A stretch of 64,000 nucleotides of DNA from Hypomesus transpacificus. Its lineage: Eukaryota > Chordata > Actinopteri > Osmeriformes > Osmeridae. The translations under genes were made by a program, and so were the position numbers. Shown piece by piece: positions 1-12,123 of this stretch; within the stretch, counting starts at the first letter, position 1; every line of letters begins with the position of its first letter. The notes beneath the pieces were generated by a model. It had not been told where the DNA came from. It did no database searches and saw only the letters and a list, made by a program, of their open reading frames with translations. Location: contig NC_061061.1 in the NCBI RefSeq assembly GCF_021917145.1, forward strand, positions 10,342,494-10,406,493. The letters run 5' to 3'.

Positions 1-808
1 TCAAATATACCGCCACGGTATTACCAATAACCATCAGTGCTCACAGCATGACGCTTGATTGGACGAATGTCATTCCACTCGGCTATGGCTTAACTCCCAT
101 TAGATTGATAGACACTGAGATTTATCAGTCATTATTTGTAGGTGGGTGTACAATCAATCGTCTCTTCTTAGGTGGGTATATGGTAAATCCCTCTTCCCAG
201 GTGGGTATATGGTAAATCCCTCTCCTCAGTGGTGGGTCTATACCGTAGACATATATGCAGCGCTACACCTCCACTCTTCTGTATTCCATGATCCCTCCCG
301 TCACCACCCTGCATCTCAGGCATGTTGAAATCATTCCTCATGATCGCAACTCAAGACACACACACACTCTGTTCCCCCACACACTCATTTCTGTCCCTCT
401 CTCTTCCTCCGCACACACACACACACACACCTGAATATTTCATACTAATTGGACATTTTAGGATGACTCTGTCATAACTTGGACAAGTCAGGATTGCTAG
501 ATACATTATTAAACGTTCTCCATCTATCTCCCCTCCTTTCCTTTCTTTGTGTGCAGTTCCTGGGTGATCTTTCATCAAAGTCTTTGATGAGAGTAGCATG
601 GAGACTGTTGCAGTGTGTTACCCTGACCTCGCTTCATTTAGGAACATTTCTTCTTACAATAGCATGGCGCAAGGAGGAGGGGAGAGATGTGGGCCGACGT
701 TCATGGCTAATATGGATGTTTCATCATAGCACTGTGCAATTTCTCAGCTGTGGAAAACCTCTAGTATCAGCGCTAGTTCAGCGGGTTTTGAATATGGAGA
801 GTGTGGAT
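1..808. repeat. Left arm of a long direct repeat
   Basis: Nearly identical, base for base, to 45707-46512. The differences seen are a few substitutions and a different CA-run length. The window begins inside the repeat, so its left edge is unknown; similarity stops abruptly after position 808. It contains a short tandem duplication near 170-230 (the GGTGGGTATATGGTAAATCC unit, twice) and a CA run near 412-431. A pyrimidine tract and AG at about 537-556 precede an open frame to 844, but I recognise no protein in it and the frame is not shared beyond the repeat. No function is assigned. Confidence 0.9.
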
Positions 809-2923
809 AATAAAAACATGTCATTTGTAAAACACAACCTCTAACAGTGCACACAGCAAACATACCAGTTCTGAAAGACTAATACGATTCATAAAAAGCT
901 TTGACAAACATAGCTGAATGAATTTATAAACACACATCATCAGAAAAGACATTACTGTTGTCAGGAATCAAATAATATTGTATTTGTATAGCCCTGTTTA
1001 CAAGCAATGTCACAGAGGGCTTCAAATGTCCTCAGAACTGCACAACAACCAACCCCAAAAAGTTCTTATGTGTAAGACCCCTGTTTGTATTTTGTATCAA
1101 CCAGTACATTTTAAGTTTGACACTCAAATGAATGAAAACCCAAACCCACATATATTGAATATTGTTATATACTGTAACAGTACAACTAAGTACAGTGTGC
1201 CCCTGAAAATGCATAGTCATGGGAAGGTGTATCCACTTCATGCTCTCAAGCTCAGACATAGTGAAACACATGGAGCAGACACGTGTGCTATGCTTGGTAT
1301 GTGCTTGAAATTCTGCATGCAGTCATACGACATGTATCAGTGACAGTGCATGCGCGCAAAGAGAACTCAATGGCCTTCTCGTGGTACACCCACAAGTGTT
1401 TATGTATAAACAATGAAGTCTGATAGACTTCACATTGAAAGACATGCACACATACTCACACACAGTCTGATTTTCTGTTTATCACCTTTTAAACAAAGCA
1501 GATCAACAATGTCATAAATGTTTATCTGTCTCCTTTCTACTGTATCATAAAAATATAAATACTCTCATACGGTACATGATGTACAGTCTTAGCAGCTAAC
1601 GTTTCATACACCACATATACCACAACATGTATTGGATTATTATTTTCCTTCCCATACTTTGAGATAACAATGTACTCTGTGCAGTGAAACGCTGTGCTGT
1701 GTGGTATAAATCGAATTCATTCTTTTGACCTTTCAAACTTTTTTATTTAGCAAAAAGGTTTTCTTTTTAGTAGTTCTACAGAAGCAACTGGTATTTTACT
1801 GCTTTGGGTTCATGCAGTTTATAACAACAACTTAACACTCCTGACTTTTCTTTTCTCTTTAGCCTTAAAACATGACTTAATTGTGAACTTTGACAGTAAA
1901 GGACTTTGCTCACGCTCTTCCCCACCAGAAGGATAGGGTGATGTGACCCTCCCCACTCTCTCCCCTGTTTTGTCCACGTGCCTGTGTAGTTCCAGAGGCA
2001 GGCCAGTCTATGGGTGAGCAAGGTTGTTTTGGTCATATGATCCTAAGTTTCTACACAGGCTAGTCTAGCTGGCTGTAATCAGATAGAGATACCATGACAC
2101 CAGTGTTTATAAAAAGGAAAGCTACAACACACCCTTCTCCTTCTCTTGCCCTGCCTCCTCAACCACTCTTGTCTGTTTTGATAGCTTTTCACTGCGCTTT
2201 CCCTCAGGGTGTCAGGTTCTTTGCCTGTACAGAAGCACATGTACCTACAGCTTCTACGCGTGCACACAAAAACATACACCCACCCACTCAGAGTGCAGAC
2301 TCGCATTCATGCACGCATTCACTCACACACACACACACCTATACACCACACACACACTAAAACACTCACTGATTTATTTACTCCCTCACTAAATATACAT
2401 GTGCGTACATACACATACATACAAAAACACTCACTCGCACACACACACATGCACACAAACACATACATACACCCACTCAGATATGGTGCAAAGTCACACA
2501 TTGAAATTCATGTTGAGCTGTAGTAAACATTGCCACGTTTCTTGGCTCCACCCCTTCTCACAGAGAAATCCTGTTTGCTTGTGATTGGCAACTTCTCCAC
2601 TCCTCTTATTTTCTATTGGCTGAGTCTTTTCTTCATGCAGAAATTCCAGGTGCCTTATACACACAATACATATGTTCAAAGGGTGCTCGGAGTCACGCTT
2701 TAGGAGCACATAAAAAACACACGTTTTGGTGCGTGTGTCTGTACATTTGCTGTAATTTGGAAGTTTTGCCATAATTTCAGAACCTTTACTCATTCACACA
2801 CACAAAACATACACTGTTCTGTATGCATTTCTAGTATATTGTATATAGAGTCCAATAAAAATTACAGAAGTCAAGAAACTTGTTGTTATATTCACATACA
2901 TTAGAAGATTTCCGTTTTGGCAC
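809..2923. other. AT-rich intergenic DNA, no gene seen
   Basis: No recognisable protein, RNA or complete mobile element. Open frames here are short and out of context. A degenerate CA-rich microsatellite occupies about 2321-2475. Confidence 0.6.
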
Positions 2924-2931
2924 AAAGAGTG

Positions 2932-3500
2932 TAGCCTGGTCGTAACCAGACCCTCGTACATTTCATTTGTACAGAGGGTCTGGGATCGCTCCATTGACAA
3001 ACGTTAACTTCCTTGAAGGCGGGTCCTCTGTTGAAGTTTAAAACTATTGGATCTGCCCAGAGCCACTCTGATTTGCCATAACCAATCGCAAGCGTTCGCC
3101 TTAGCCAACTCCTTCACCACTACTGTAACGGAGCTAGCTGCCGTAGCTGGAAAATCAAACTTTTCCCGAACCCCGTGGGGAGGAGGGCCACAACATCATG
3201 GCCACCAACAAAACTCAGCAAGGGAATGTTCTTGCTCCGGCTTTAACCTATGGATATTCGGCAGTGTTGCCACAGCCGCAGAATAGCTTCGCTCGCATCT
3301 TTCTCCGCCGCCATTACTGAACTACTCAAACTAGTGCACGACATTAACGTCATCATTCTCAGCCACTCCCTCTGTTCGCAGATTGGACCTACAATTTTTT
3401 TTTCTTTCTGAAAACCGACTTCAAAGTCAAATTCCCAGACCTAGTACAGAAGGAAAATCCAAATTGAGCGGAAGTACGTAGGAGGGCAGAACCAGGCTTC
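2932..3500. mobile_element. Non-autonomous hAT-type MITE with 8-bp target duplication
   Basis: The element begins TAGCCTGGT and ends ACCAGGCTT(C), giving short inverted ends. It is flanked on both sides by the direct repeat AAAGAGTG (2924-2931 and 3501-3508), an 8-bp target-site duplication typical of the hAT superfamily. It carries no transposase; the 79-codon frame at 3047-3286 is not recognisable. Length about 570 bp. Family assignment rests on the duplication length and element size. Confidence 0.75.
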
Positions 3501-3596
3501 AAAGAGTGGGATCTTGGTACACAATTATTTTTGATTTTCCAAATTGCCACTAGAGAGCAGTATATCCTTGATCAAGTTACATGTTTAACAACTCAG

Positions 3597-3787
3597 GAGT
3601 CAGGTGGCTGAGTGGTTAGGGAATTGGGCTACTAATCAGAGGGTTGCCAGTACGATTCCTGGTCGTGCCAAATTACGTTGAGTCCTTGGGCAAGCCACTT
3701 CACCCTACTTGCCTCGGGGGGAAAGTCCCTGTACTTACTGTAAGTCACTCTGGATAAGAGCGTCTGCTAAATAGCTAAATGTACATT
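3597..3787 (+). mobile_element. tRNA-derived V-SINE
   Basis: The head looks like a tRNA: an A-box-like TGGCTGAGTGG at 3605-3615 and a B-box-like GTACGATTCCT at 3650-3660. A central body with a TTGGGCAAG/CTTCACCCTACTTGCC block follows. The tail, about 3741-3780, contains TGGATAAGAGCGTCTGCTAA, the conserved 3' sequence that fish V-SINEs share with L2-type LINEs. V-SINEs are mobilised by partner LINEs through this tail, and L2 copies with the same tail lie elsewhere in the window. Confidence 0.85.
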
Positions 3788-3886
3788 TGTTTACCTGTGC
3801 AACCTTACCTCACAATCCATTCTTAACACCGTAAACGTGATTTTGAATCCTTAGATGTCATATAATGTTTAAAATACACTACAACA

Positions 3887-5433
3887 AAAACTGACACTAG
3901 TCTCCATAGTCCCTTACACCTACATGTCATTTTTATTCACTATCCATTGGAAATATCAAATAATTAGAATAAAAGGATAACATACAGATTTTCTAAGGGG
4001 AAGTGTTCTTTGTTGCATCATGTTAATGACATGCTGGATCCAATGTGGCTCAGGAGGGGTTGTATTTTCAATCGTGGCTCTGAATCAAAGTACAGTTTAA
4101 AATGCCTCTCACTCAGAGAAGAGGATAGGGGATGGGAACCCGCACTAGATGCAAGGCAAGGGGCTAGGAGCCTGGGGCCAATGCAGGGCTGGAGGGTGCT
4201 GGGCCAGTGCAGGGCTGGAGGGGGCTGCGGCCAGTGCAGGGCTGGAGGGTGCTGGGGGCAGTGCAGGGCTGGAGGGTGCTGGGGGCAGTGCAGGGCTGGA
4301 GGGGGCTGGGGGGAGTGCAGGGCTGGAGGGGGCTGGGGCCAGTGCAGGGCTGGAGGGTGCTGGGGGCAGTGCAGGGCTGAAGGGTGCTGGGGGGAGTGCA
4401 GGGCTGGAGGGGGCTGGGGCCAGTGCAGGGCTGGAGGGGGCTGGGGCCAGTGCAGGGCTGGAGGGGGCTGGGGGGAGTGCAGGGCTGGAGGGGGCTGGGG
4501 GGAGTGCAGGGCTGGAGGGGGCTGGGGCCAGTGCAGGGCTGGAGGGTGCTGGGGGCAGTGCAGGGCTGAAGGTTGCGAAGGGCAGTGCAGGGCTGGAGGG
4601 TGCTGGGGCAAGTGCAGGGCTGGAGGGTGCTGGGGGTAGTGCAGGTCTGGAGGGTGATGGGGGCAGTGCAGGGTATAAAGGGCTGGGACAAGACTGTTAA
4701 ATATTTAACACTTTTTTTTATATTTAACTAATTTAACACTTCTCCGGACTACTTTAATTGTAAATAAAACCACAAGGTGGAGATGTGAAAGTACACTGGT
4801 TTAAACATGCCTCCAATCATCAAAGGCTGGGACTAGTTGGTTGGGTGCACGGAGAAATTATGTTTGATAATTGAAATCTTTGGTTTTTCCTGTCAACAAT
4901 AGGCCTGCTCATACATGTGCTTAAAAGTCTCTGTTAAGTACATTTTTTTTATCATGTAGTGCACAGAATCGAAGAAGTCAAGGACGTTTATTACTTGCAG
5001 CATGGAGTATGTGGAGGCTGAAGTCTGTCACCTTTGAATGTCAGCTAGTCAGTCTAAAGCTTGTGGAAAGTTTCTTGCTTTGTTTGTTTGTTTGTGTTTT
5101 TGATACCTGCTCTTCAAACATTCAACGATCAAACAATCAGCATATTTAAGCAAGGCATGAACTTAAGACAAACAAGAACCTTTCTTAGGTGATACATTTA
5201 CACTACATTTATGCATTTAGGAGACACTTTTATCCAATGCGACTTCCAAGACAGAGCTTTACAAAAGTGCATAGGTCACTGATCATAACAACGAGATAGC
5301 CCCAAACATTGCAGGTAGCCAAAACATGAAACATACATTGTGAAAACCAAATGACTCCCAAAGGGAAGAACCATAAGTAGTTACAAGTTAAAACTAAATA
5401 ACATGAACCTCAAGTGCTAAGGTGTACCTGTAG
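3887..5433. repeat. 1547-bp tandem unit, copy 1
   Basis: First of three head-to-tail copies; the junction-to-junction spacing is exactly 1547 bp (for example 4021, 5568 and 7115 are equivalent bases). Each unit has unique AT-rich DNA, a G-rich 27-bp minisatellite, more AT-rich DNA, and finally the reversed L2 3' tail starting near 5204. Copies 1 and 2 look identical, including the order of minisatellite variants. Confidence 0.95.
4181..4672 (+). repeat. 27-bp G-rich minisatellite, array 1
   Basis: About 18 units of a 27-bp motif built on GTGCAGGGCTGGAGGG plus a variable GCTGGGG(G/C)(C/G)A segment. As 27 is a multiple of three, several frames stay open on both strands and give 9-residue repeat peptides; these are consequences of the repeat and there is no gene context. 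The + strand is very G-rich with closely spaced runs of three to six G. Confidence 0.95.
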
Positions 5434-6980
5434 AAAACTGACACTAGTCTCCATAGTCCCTTACACCTACATGTCATTTTTATTCACTATCCATTGGAAA
5501 TATCAAATAATTAGAATAAAAGGATAACATACAGATTTTCTAAGGGGAAGTGTTCTTTGTTGCATCATGTTAATGACATGCTGGATCCAATGTGGCTCAG
5601 GAGGGGTTGTATTTTCAATCGTGGCTCTGAATCAAAGTACAGTTTAAAATGCCTCTCACTCAGAGAAGAGGATAGGGGATGGGAACCCGCACTAGATGCA
5701 AGGCAAGGGGCTAGGAGCCTGGGGCCAATGCAGGGCTGGAGGGTGCTGGGCCAGTGCAGGGCTGGAGGGGGCTGCGGCCAGTGCAGGGCTGGAGGGTGCT
5801 GGGGGCAGTGCAGGGCTGGAGGGTGCTGGGGGCAGTGCAGGGCTGGAGGGGGCTGGGGGGAGTGCAGGGCTGGAGGGGGCTGGGGCCAGTGCAGGGCTGG
5901 AGGGTGCTGGGGGCAGTGCAGGGCTGAAGGGTGCTGGGGGGAGTGCAGGGCTGGAGGGGGCTGGGGCCAGTGCAGGGCTGGAGGGGGCTGGGGCCAGTGC
6001 AGGGCTGGAGGGGGCTGGGGGGAGTGCAGGGCTGGAGGGGGCTGGGGGGAGTGCAGGGCTGGAGGGGGCTGGGGCCAGTGCAGGGCTGGAGGGTGCTGGG
6101 GGCAGTGCAGGGCTGAAGGTTGCGAAGGGCAGTGCAGGGCTGGAGGGTGCTGGGGCAAGTGCAGGGCTGGAGGGTGCTGGGGGTAGTGCAGGTCTGGAGG
6201 GTGATGGGGGCAGTGCAGGGTATAAAGGGCTGGGACAAGACTGTTAAATATTTAACACTTTTTTTTATATTTAACTAATTTAACACTTCTCCGGACTACT
6301 TTAATTGTAAATAAAACCACAAGGTGGAGATGTGAAAGTACACTGGTTTAAACATGCCTCCAATCATCAAAGGCTGGGACTAGTTGGTTGGGTGCACGGA
6401 GAAATTATGTTTGATAATTGAAATCTTTGGTTTTTCCTGTCAACAATAGGCCTGCTCATACATGTGCTTAAAAGTCTCTGTTAAGTACATTTTTTTTATC
6501 ATGTAGTGCACAGAATCGAAGAAGTCAAGGACGTTTATTACTTGCAGCATGGAGTATGTGGAGGCTGAAGTCTGTCACCTTTGAATGTCAGCTAGTCAGT
6601 CTAAAGCTTGTGGAAAGTTTCTTGCTTTGTTTGTTTGTTTGTGTTTTTGATACCTGCTCTTCAAACATTCAACGATCAAACAATCAGCATATTTAAGCAA
6701 GGCATGAACTTAAGACAAACAAGAACCTTTCTTAGGTGATACATTTACACTACATTTATGCATTTAGGAGACACTTTTATCCAATGCGACTTCCAAGACA
6801 GAGCTTTACAAAAGTGCATAGGTCACTGATCATAACAACGAGATAGCCCCAAACATTGCAGGTAGCCAAAACATGAAACATACATTGTGAAAACCAAATG
6901 ACTCCCAAAGGGAAGAACCATAAGTAGTTACAAGTTAAAACTAAATAACATGAACCTCAAGTGCTAAGGTGTACCTGTAG
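5434..6980. repeat. 1547-bp tandem unit, copy 2
   Basis: Second unit, apparently identical to copy 1 over its whole length. It ends with the reversed L2 tail (about 6751-6980) before joining copy 3. Confidence 0.95.
5728..6219 (+). repeat. 27-bp G-rich minisatellite, array 2
   Basis: Same number and order of 27-bp variants as the array at 4181-4672. Confidence 0.95.
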
Positions 6981-8905
6981 AAAACTGACACTAGTCTCCA
7001 TAGTCCCTTACACCTACATGTCATTTTTATTCACTATCCATTGGAAATATCAAATAATTAGAATAAAAGGATAACATACAGATTTTCTAAGGGGAAGTGT
7101 TCTTTGTTGCATCATGTTAATGACATGCTGGATCCAATGTGGCTCAGGAGGGGTTGTATTTTCAATCGTGGCTCTGAATCAAAGTACAGTTTAAAATGCC
7201 TCTCACTCAGAGGATAGGGGATGGGAACCCGCACTAGATGCAAGGCAAGGGGCTAGGAGCCTGGGGCCAATGCAGGGCTGGAGGGTGCTGGGCCAGTGCA
7301 GGGCTGGAGGGGGCTGCGGCCAGTGCAGGGCTGGAGGGTGCTGGGGGCAGTGCAGGGCTGGAGGGTGCTGGGGGCAGTGCAGGGCTGGAGGGGGCTGGGG
7401 GGAGTGCAGGGCTGGAGGGGGCTGGGGCCAGTGCAGGGCTGGAGGGTGCTGGGGGCAGTGCAGGGCTGAAGGGTGCTGGGGGGAGTGCAGGGCTGGAGGG
7501 GGCTGGGGCCAGTGCAGGGCTGGAGGGGGCTGGGGCCAGTGCAGGGCTGGAGGGGGCTGGGGGGAGTGCAGGGCTGGAGGGGGCTGGGGCCAGTGCAGGG
7601 CTGGAGGGGGCTGGGGCCAGTGCAGGGCTGGAGGGTGCTGGGGGCAGTGCAGGGCTGAAGGGTGCTGGGGGGAGTGCAGGGCTGGAGGGGGCTGGGGCCA
7701 GTGCAGGGCTGGAGGGGGCTGGGGCCAGTGCAGGGCTGGAGGGGGCTGGGGGGAGTGCAGGGCTGGAGGGGGCTGGGGCCAGTGCAGGGCTGGAGGGTGC
7801 TGGGGCCAGTGCAGGGCTGGAGGGTCCTGGGGGCAGTGCAGGGCTGGAGGGTCCTGGGGCCAATGCAGGGCTGGAGGTTGCGAAGGGCAGTGCAGGGCTG
7901 GAGGGTGCTGGGCCAGTGCAGGGCTGGAGGGTCCTGGGGGCAGTGCAGGGCTGGAGGTTGCGAAGGGCAGTGCAGGGCTGGAGGGGGCTGGGGCCAGTGC
8001 AGGGCTGGAGGGTCCTGGGGGCAGTGCAGGGCTGAAGGTTGCGAAGGGCAGTGCAGGGCTGGAGGGTGCTGGGGCAAGTGCAGGGCTGGAGGGTGCTGGG
8101 GGTAGTGCAGGTCTGGAGGGTGATGGGGGCAGTGCAGGGTATAAAGGGCTGGGACAAGACTGTTAAATATTTAACACTTTTTTTTATATTTAACTAATTT
8201 AACACTTCTCCGGACTACTTTAATTGTAAATAAAACCACAAGGTGGAGATGTGAAAGTACACTGGTTTAAACATGCCTCCAATCATCAAAGGCTGGGACT
8301 AGTTGGTTGGGTGCACGGAGAAATTATGTTTGATAATTGAAATCTTTGGTTTTTCCTGTCAACAATAGGCCTGCTCATACATGTGCTTAAAAGTCTCTGT
8401 TAAGTAAATTTTTTTTATCAGGTAGTGCACAGAATCGAAGAAGTCAAGGACGTTTATTACTTGCAGCATGGAGTATGTGGAGGCTGAAGTCTGTCACCTT
8501 TGAATGTCAGCTAGTCAGTCTAAAGCTTGTGGAAAGTTTCTTGCTTTGTTTGTTTGTTTGTGTTTTTGATACCTGCTCTTCAAACATTCAACGATCAAAC
8601 AATCAGCATATTTAAGCAAGGCATGAACTTAAGACAAACAAGAACCTTTCTTAGGTGATACATTTACACTACATTTATGCATTTAGGAGACACTTTTATC
8701 CAATGCGACTTCCAAGACAGAGCTTTACAAAAGTGCATAGGTCACTGATCATAACAACGAGATAGCCCCAAACATTGCAGGTAGCCAAAACATGAAACAT
8801 ACATTGTGAAAACCAAATGACTCCCAAAGGGAAGAACCATAAGTAGTTACAAGTTAAAACTAAATAACATGAACCTCAAAAGTGCTAAGGTGTACCTGTA
8901 GAAAA
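6981..8905. repeat. Tandem unit, copy 3 (expanded)
   Basis: Third unit. It differs from copies 1 and 2 by a 6-bp deletion just before the minisatellite, a few substitutions near its 3' end, and a longer minisatellite, so it is about 1.92 kb. Its L2 tail continues into the rest of the L2 fragment (8660-9226), so this copy holds the original junction with flanking DNA. Confidence 0.92.
7269..8139 (+). repeat. 27-bp G-rich minisatellite, array 3 (expanded)
   Basis: About 32 units, some 13-14 more than the two sister arrays. The extra units include repeated blocks of variants and new GGTCCTGGGG and GGTTGCGAAG variants, consistent with internal duplication by replication slippage or unequal exchange. 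Confidence 0.93.
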
Positions 8906-9226
8906 AGCAAGCAACAATAATACATTTCACAGCAAGTAGAATCATTTTAAGTCAGTTTCAACTAACCAACAAGAGCAACAAGTCTCTCAGTAAGAGTCAT
9001 TGTGATCCTGGAGGAAACATCAGGTCCAGCCAATCATTCCTAGTACCGTTGTACTCTGACAAGGGTGTCTCGATCCTTTTTTTGACAGTGGGGAGACATT
9101 CAGTGTCTGATGGTCTCTGGTGTCTGGATGGTGTCTGGGTAGGTTGAAGACCAGACTGGCTGCCGCGTTCTCAATCCTCTGGAGAGGGCGGGTTGCGCAT
9201 GCAGGGAGACCGGCGACCGGGTGTTC
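8660..9226 (-). mobile_element. 5'-truncated, internally deleted L2 LINE
   Basis: Read on the minus strand, 9226 to about 9140 encodes the L2 C-terminal stretch LPACATRPLQRIENAA. The frame then jumps, by an internal deletion, to the last residues of the ORF, and the 3' UTR and conserved tail (ATCCAATGCGACTTCC on + near 8700) follow. The match is to the full-length L2 at 46978-51000. The ORF is dead. Its tail was carried along in the upstream tandem duplications. Confidence 0.85.
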
Positions 9227-9229
9227 CAC

Positions 9230-10020
9230 TTTTGCTTACCACATTTGGGTGCAGTGGTTTCTCTTTCTGAGCGCAAAGATGTCACACACACACACAGCAG
9301 CATTTTCTTCAGCCTGTATAACAACTTGCTCAAACATTTCCACCAGATGATCAGAACTGTACATCCAGAAAACCGTATAACTGTGCTTGTTAGCTTGAAT
9401 AGGCTGTCATTTAAGCTTTTGCATTGTTGCTTCTTGTTTTGAGAACATTTTAGCTTGAACTATTTAGCTGACTGTAGTTTGTGGGTTTCTACTTGATGGT
9501 TCTCACACCTCATTGTGTAACTAATTTTTGATTGCTAGTCATATGTTGATAAGTAAGTGTCAATATGTGGTCTGATTGGTTGTTCTTGTGTATGAAGGGA
9601 ATTGTTCTGAGAGACAATGCTTCACAATGATGTGCATATTGTGTACTTATATGGTAAGGTATGTGTACCTGTATTTCTTGCAAAGAGAGGATGATTTATG
9701 AGTCCATGAGTAGGTGAGAGAGAGTAGTTTGTGACCAATGTGTGCGTGTGTGTGTCTCTGAAAGGCCTTGTGATGAGTCTCCAGTTTTTTTATTGATGTG
9801 TCCCTGGCCACCTCCTTTTAAACATTGATAACATAAATAACAAGCTGCATCTGCCAGGTGACTTCACTTCAATCAAGCAGCCATGCAGGCATCATAACAT
9901 AACCCAGCACCCCTGCCTCCACCCAGAGAACTCTGAACTCTATGGGGTGGTTTCTGTGTGTGTGTGAGCTGTATCTTTCTTTTGATCAATTAATTGTATT
10001 TTTCACCTGTTTCCTTTTAG
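9230..10020. other. Intergenic DNA, nothing recognised
   Basis: AT-rich sequence with short TG runs near 9740 and 9952. No coding pattern or element ends were identified. Confidence 0.5.
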
Positions 10021-10148
10021 GATCTGTTCTTATTGGAGGTCTCTTATGCTCCCTTCATGACTTGTTCCACTTTGTTAACCTTTACGCATTCAATCGCCGT
10101 GACCAACATCCACCTACTATTCATGATGTTAATTTCCATACACAATAA
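10021..10148 (+). CDS. Possible orphan terminal exon, unrecognised
   Basis: A good acceptor (pyrimidine tract, then CCTTTTAG ending at 10020) is followed by an open frame of about 42 codons ending in TAA at 10146-10148. An AATAAA overlaps that stop at 10144-10149. The peptide contains GGLLCSLHDLFHFVNLYAFN and resembles nothing I know. No upstream exon was found. It may be a chance combination of signals. Confidence 0.2.
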
Positions 10149-10863
10149 ATGGGCACTTGAAACTTAGTGGCCATTGAAGTTAGCATCTTAACTTTGCATC
10201 CAATCACCAAAGTGCCTTGTCTTTCCTGTCAACCAGCGTGATGCACGTTGGTTTGGATAGTGAACGCAACACATTGGGGTGCAATTGCCAATGACAAGAC
10301 AAAAAGAGTTCCTGTTTACTTGCATTCAATGTAACAATCTGCCTGTTTTACCTTTTTCATTGCAGAGAGAATGAAAGTTTAAACTTGATGTTACAATCTG
10401 TACAACTATGAATAGTATAGTGATTAACATGTAAATAGACTGAATGCCATCATGCTTAGAGATAAAAATGGATCTCCTGCTCGTCACCTAAGAAAATGTG
10501 GACAACTGTAGTCTGGAAAGTTATTATTTGTTATCCAAAAACTTTGTTCACACTTACCATTTGCCCAAGTGAGTATGCCGTTCAGGTATTTTATGGTTGA
10601 ATTAATACAGATGTTTGGGATGAATTGACCAACTCAGTGTCTCCATTGAGCCACATTCACTTTCATGTCATAGATAGAAGTTATAGTACAACAGATGCCG
10701 GAACTAACTGAAGGTGTTTTACTTGTTTGTATATCTTCATTACCCATCTGTTTCCCCCCTCCTCCTCGCCTGTCTCTCATTCAGGCATCTTGTGGAGGAC
10801 ATCTCATGCTCTGGGTGGGCCAGTCGTGTACCTGAGGACTCAATTGTCATATTGATGTATGTA

Positions 10864-11462
10864 TAACCGCCTGGTGGTCCCACCGCTCAAGACTGCCAGG
10901 TCCCAACACAAGCTCTTCTCCTGCCTGGCCCCCCAATGGTGGAACCAGCTCCCCACCTCCATCAGGGACACCGACTGTCTCCCCACCTTCAAGAAAAGGC
11001 TCAAGACACACTTGTTCCGGGAGTACAACGGCATTTAGGAATGCTTGGCTAGACCTGTTGCTAGTTTCCTCCAGGATCACAATGACTCTTATTGAGTGAC
11101 TTGTTGCTCTTGTAGGTTAGTTATAACAAAGTTAAGTCTTGTACTCGCTGTGAAATATTTTACTATTGATTGTTCTTCCACAGGTACAGTCCTGCACTTT
11201 TTGTGGTTCATGTTGTTTTAATTTGCACTTTTTGTGGTTCATGTTGTTTTAATTTGTAACTTGTATAACTGCATGCTCTTATGGGTCTTCCCCTTTTGGC
11301 ACTTGTTTAGTTTTCCACAATGTATGCTTCATGTTTTGGCTGCTTGCAATGTTTGGGACTACCTCGTTGTTATGATCAGTGACCTATGCTCTTTTGTAAA
11401 GCTCTCTCTTGGAAGTCGCTTTGGATAAAAGCGTCTGCTAAATGCATAAATGTAAATGTAAA
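10864..11462 (+). mobile_element. 5'-truncated L2 LINE
   Basis: 10864-11037 encodes the C-terminus of the L2 ORF (NRLVVPPLKTARSQHKLF to LKTHLFREYNG, then a stop). The L2 3' UTR and the tail GATAAAAGCGTCTGCTAAAT near 11430 follow. It is closely related to the full-length copy at 46978-51000 but in the opposite orientation. The 3' end runs directly into a tetranucleotide microsatellite. Confidence 0.9.
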
Positions 11463-11519
11463 AATAATGTAAATGTATGTATGTATGTATGTATGTATGT
11501 ATGTATGTATGTATGTATG

Positions 11520-11549
<30 letters not shown>
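11463..11549. repeat. (ATGT)n microsatellite
   Basis: About 19 uninterrupted ATGT units directly continue the ATGTAAATGTA tail of the L2 element, so the array probably grew from the LINE's short terminal repeats. Confidence 0.97.
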
Positions 11550-11550
<1 letters not shown>

Positions 11551-12033
11551 GGATAGACAGAGGGACATTCCAGAGTAAACACCACATATGCCCTCAGACA
11601 CACCCATGGGGGAGAGGGAAAAGTGACAGAGTGACCTCTGAGTCATAGATATAAATAATTGTAGAACAGATGCCAGTACATATTTAACTTAAGACGTTCT
11701 GGTTGTTTGTCAATCTTCATTACCTAGTTCATGTTAATCAGTCTGTTTACTTTACATCAAGTTGACCTCTTTTACTTTCATTATCTTCCCCCTCCCTGAT
11801 ATAAATCAACAGTGGCATTCTAGAAATTGACAGAACAAAGCTGTTCATTATCCATACGGTAATTATGCAGTGCCTACCGAGATGACAATCTGATCATACT
11901 TATAAGTTTGTACCCTGTCCAACACGAAAATCTGGATCGTTTTCTTACAAGCTTGACTAAATGGAAGTCCGCCCTGCCTCAGACAATGTGTCGTACTGGC
12001 ATGCTCACCTGTGGCATACCGGTGGCGCACCTG
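11550..12033. other. Upstream region of IFI44-like copy A
   Basis: No coding sequence recognised. It lies between the microsatellite and the interferon-response motif of copy A. Confidence 0.5.
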
Positions 12034-12043
12034 GAAAGTGAAA
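12034..12043 (+). promoter_or_regulatory. ISRE-like motif upstream of copy A
   Basis: GAAAGTGAAA fits the IRF-binding core GAAANNGAAA. It lies about 80 bp upstream of the inferred non-coding first-exon donor at 12123. Copies B and C have the equivalent GAAACTGAAA motif at the same relative place. Confidence 0.65.
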
Positions 12044-12123
12044 GTAACTGGTATCTGGTTTGGGTTTCAGCATGTATATCATGTCAAGTCAAACCCCTGC
12101 TTATCTGTTAGACATCCAAGAGG

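Noticed and set aside
479..844. A 121-codon frame with a good acceptor in the direct repeat
   Set aside because: No recognisable domain, no partner exon, and the frame's end depends on sequence outside the shared repeat.
3597..3670. A tRNA gene
   Set aside because: The A- and B-box-like sequences belong to the V-SINE head; the body and L2-type tail follow and no proper tRNA fold is evident.
4010..8166. Long open frames on both strands (up to 307 codons) encoding 9-residue repeats
   Set aside because: They exist because the minisatellite unit is 27 bp, a multiple of three. Several frames are open at once on both strands, and there is no promoter, splice context or recognisable domain.
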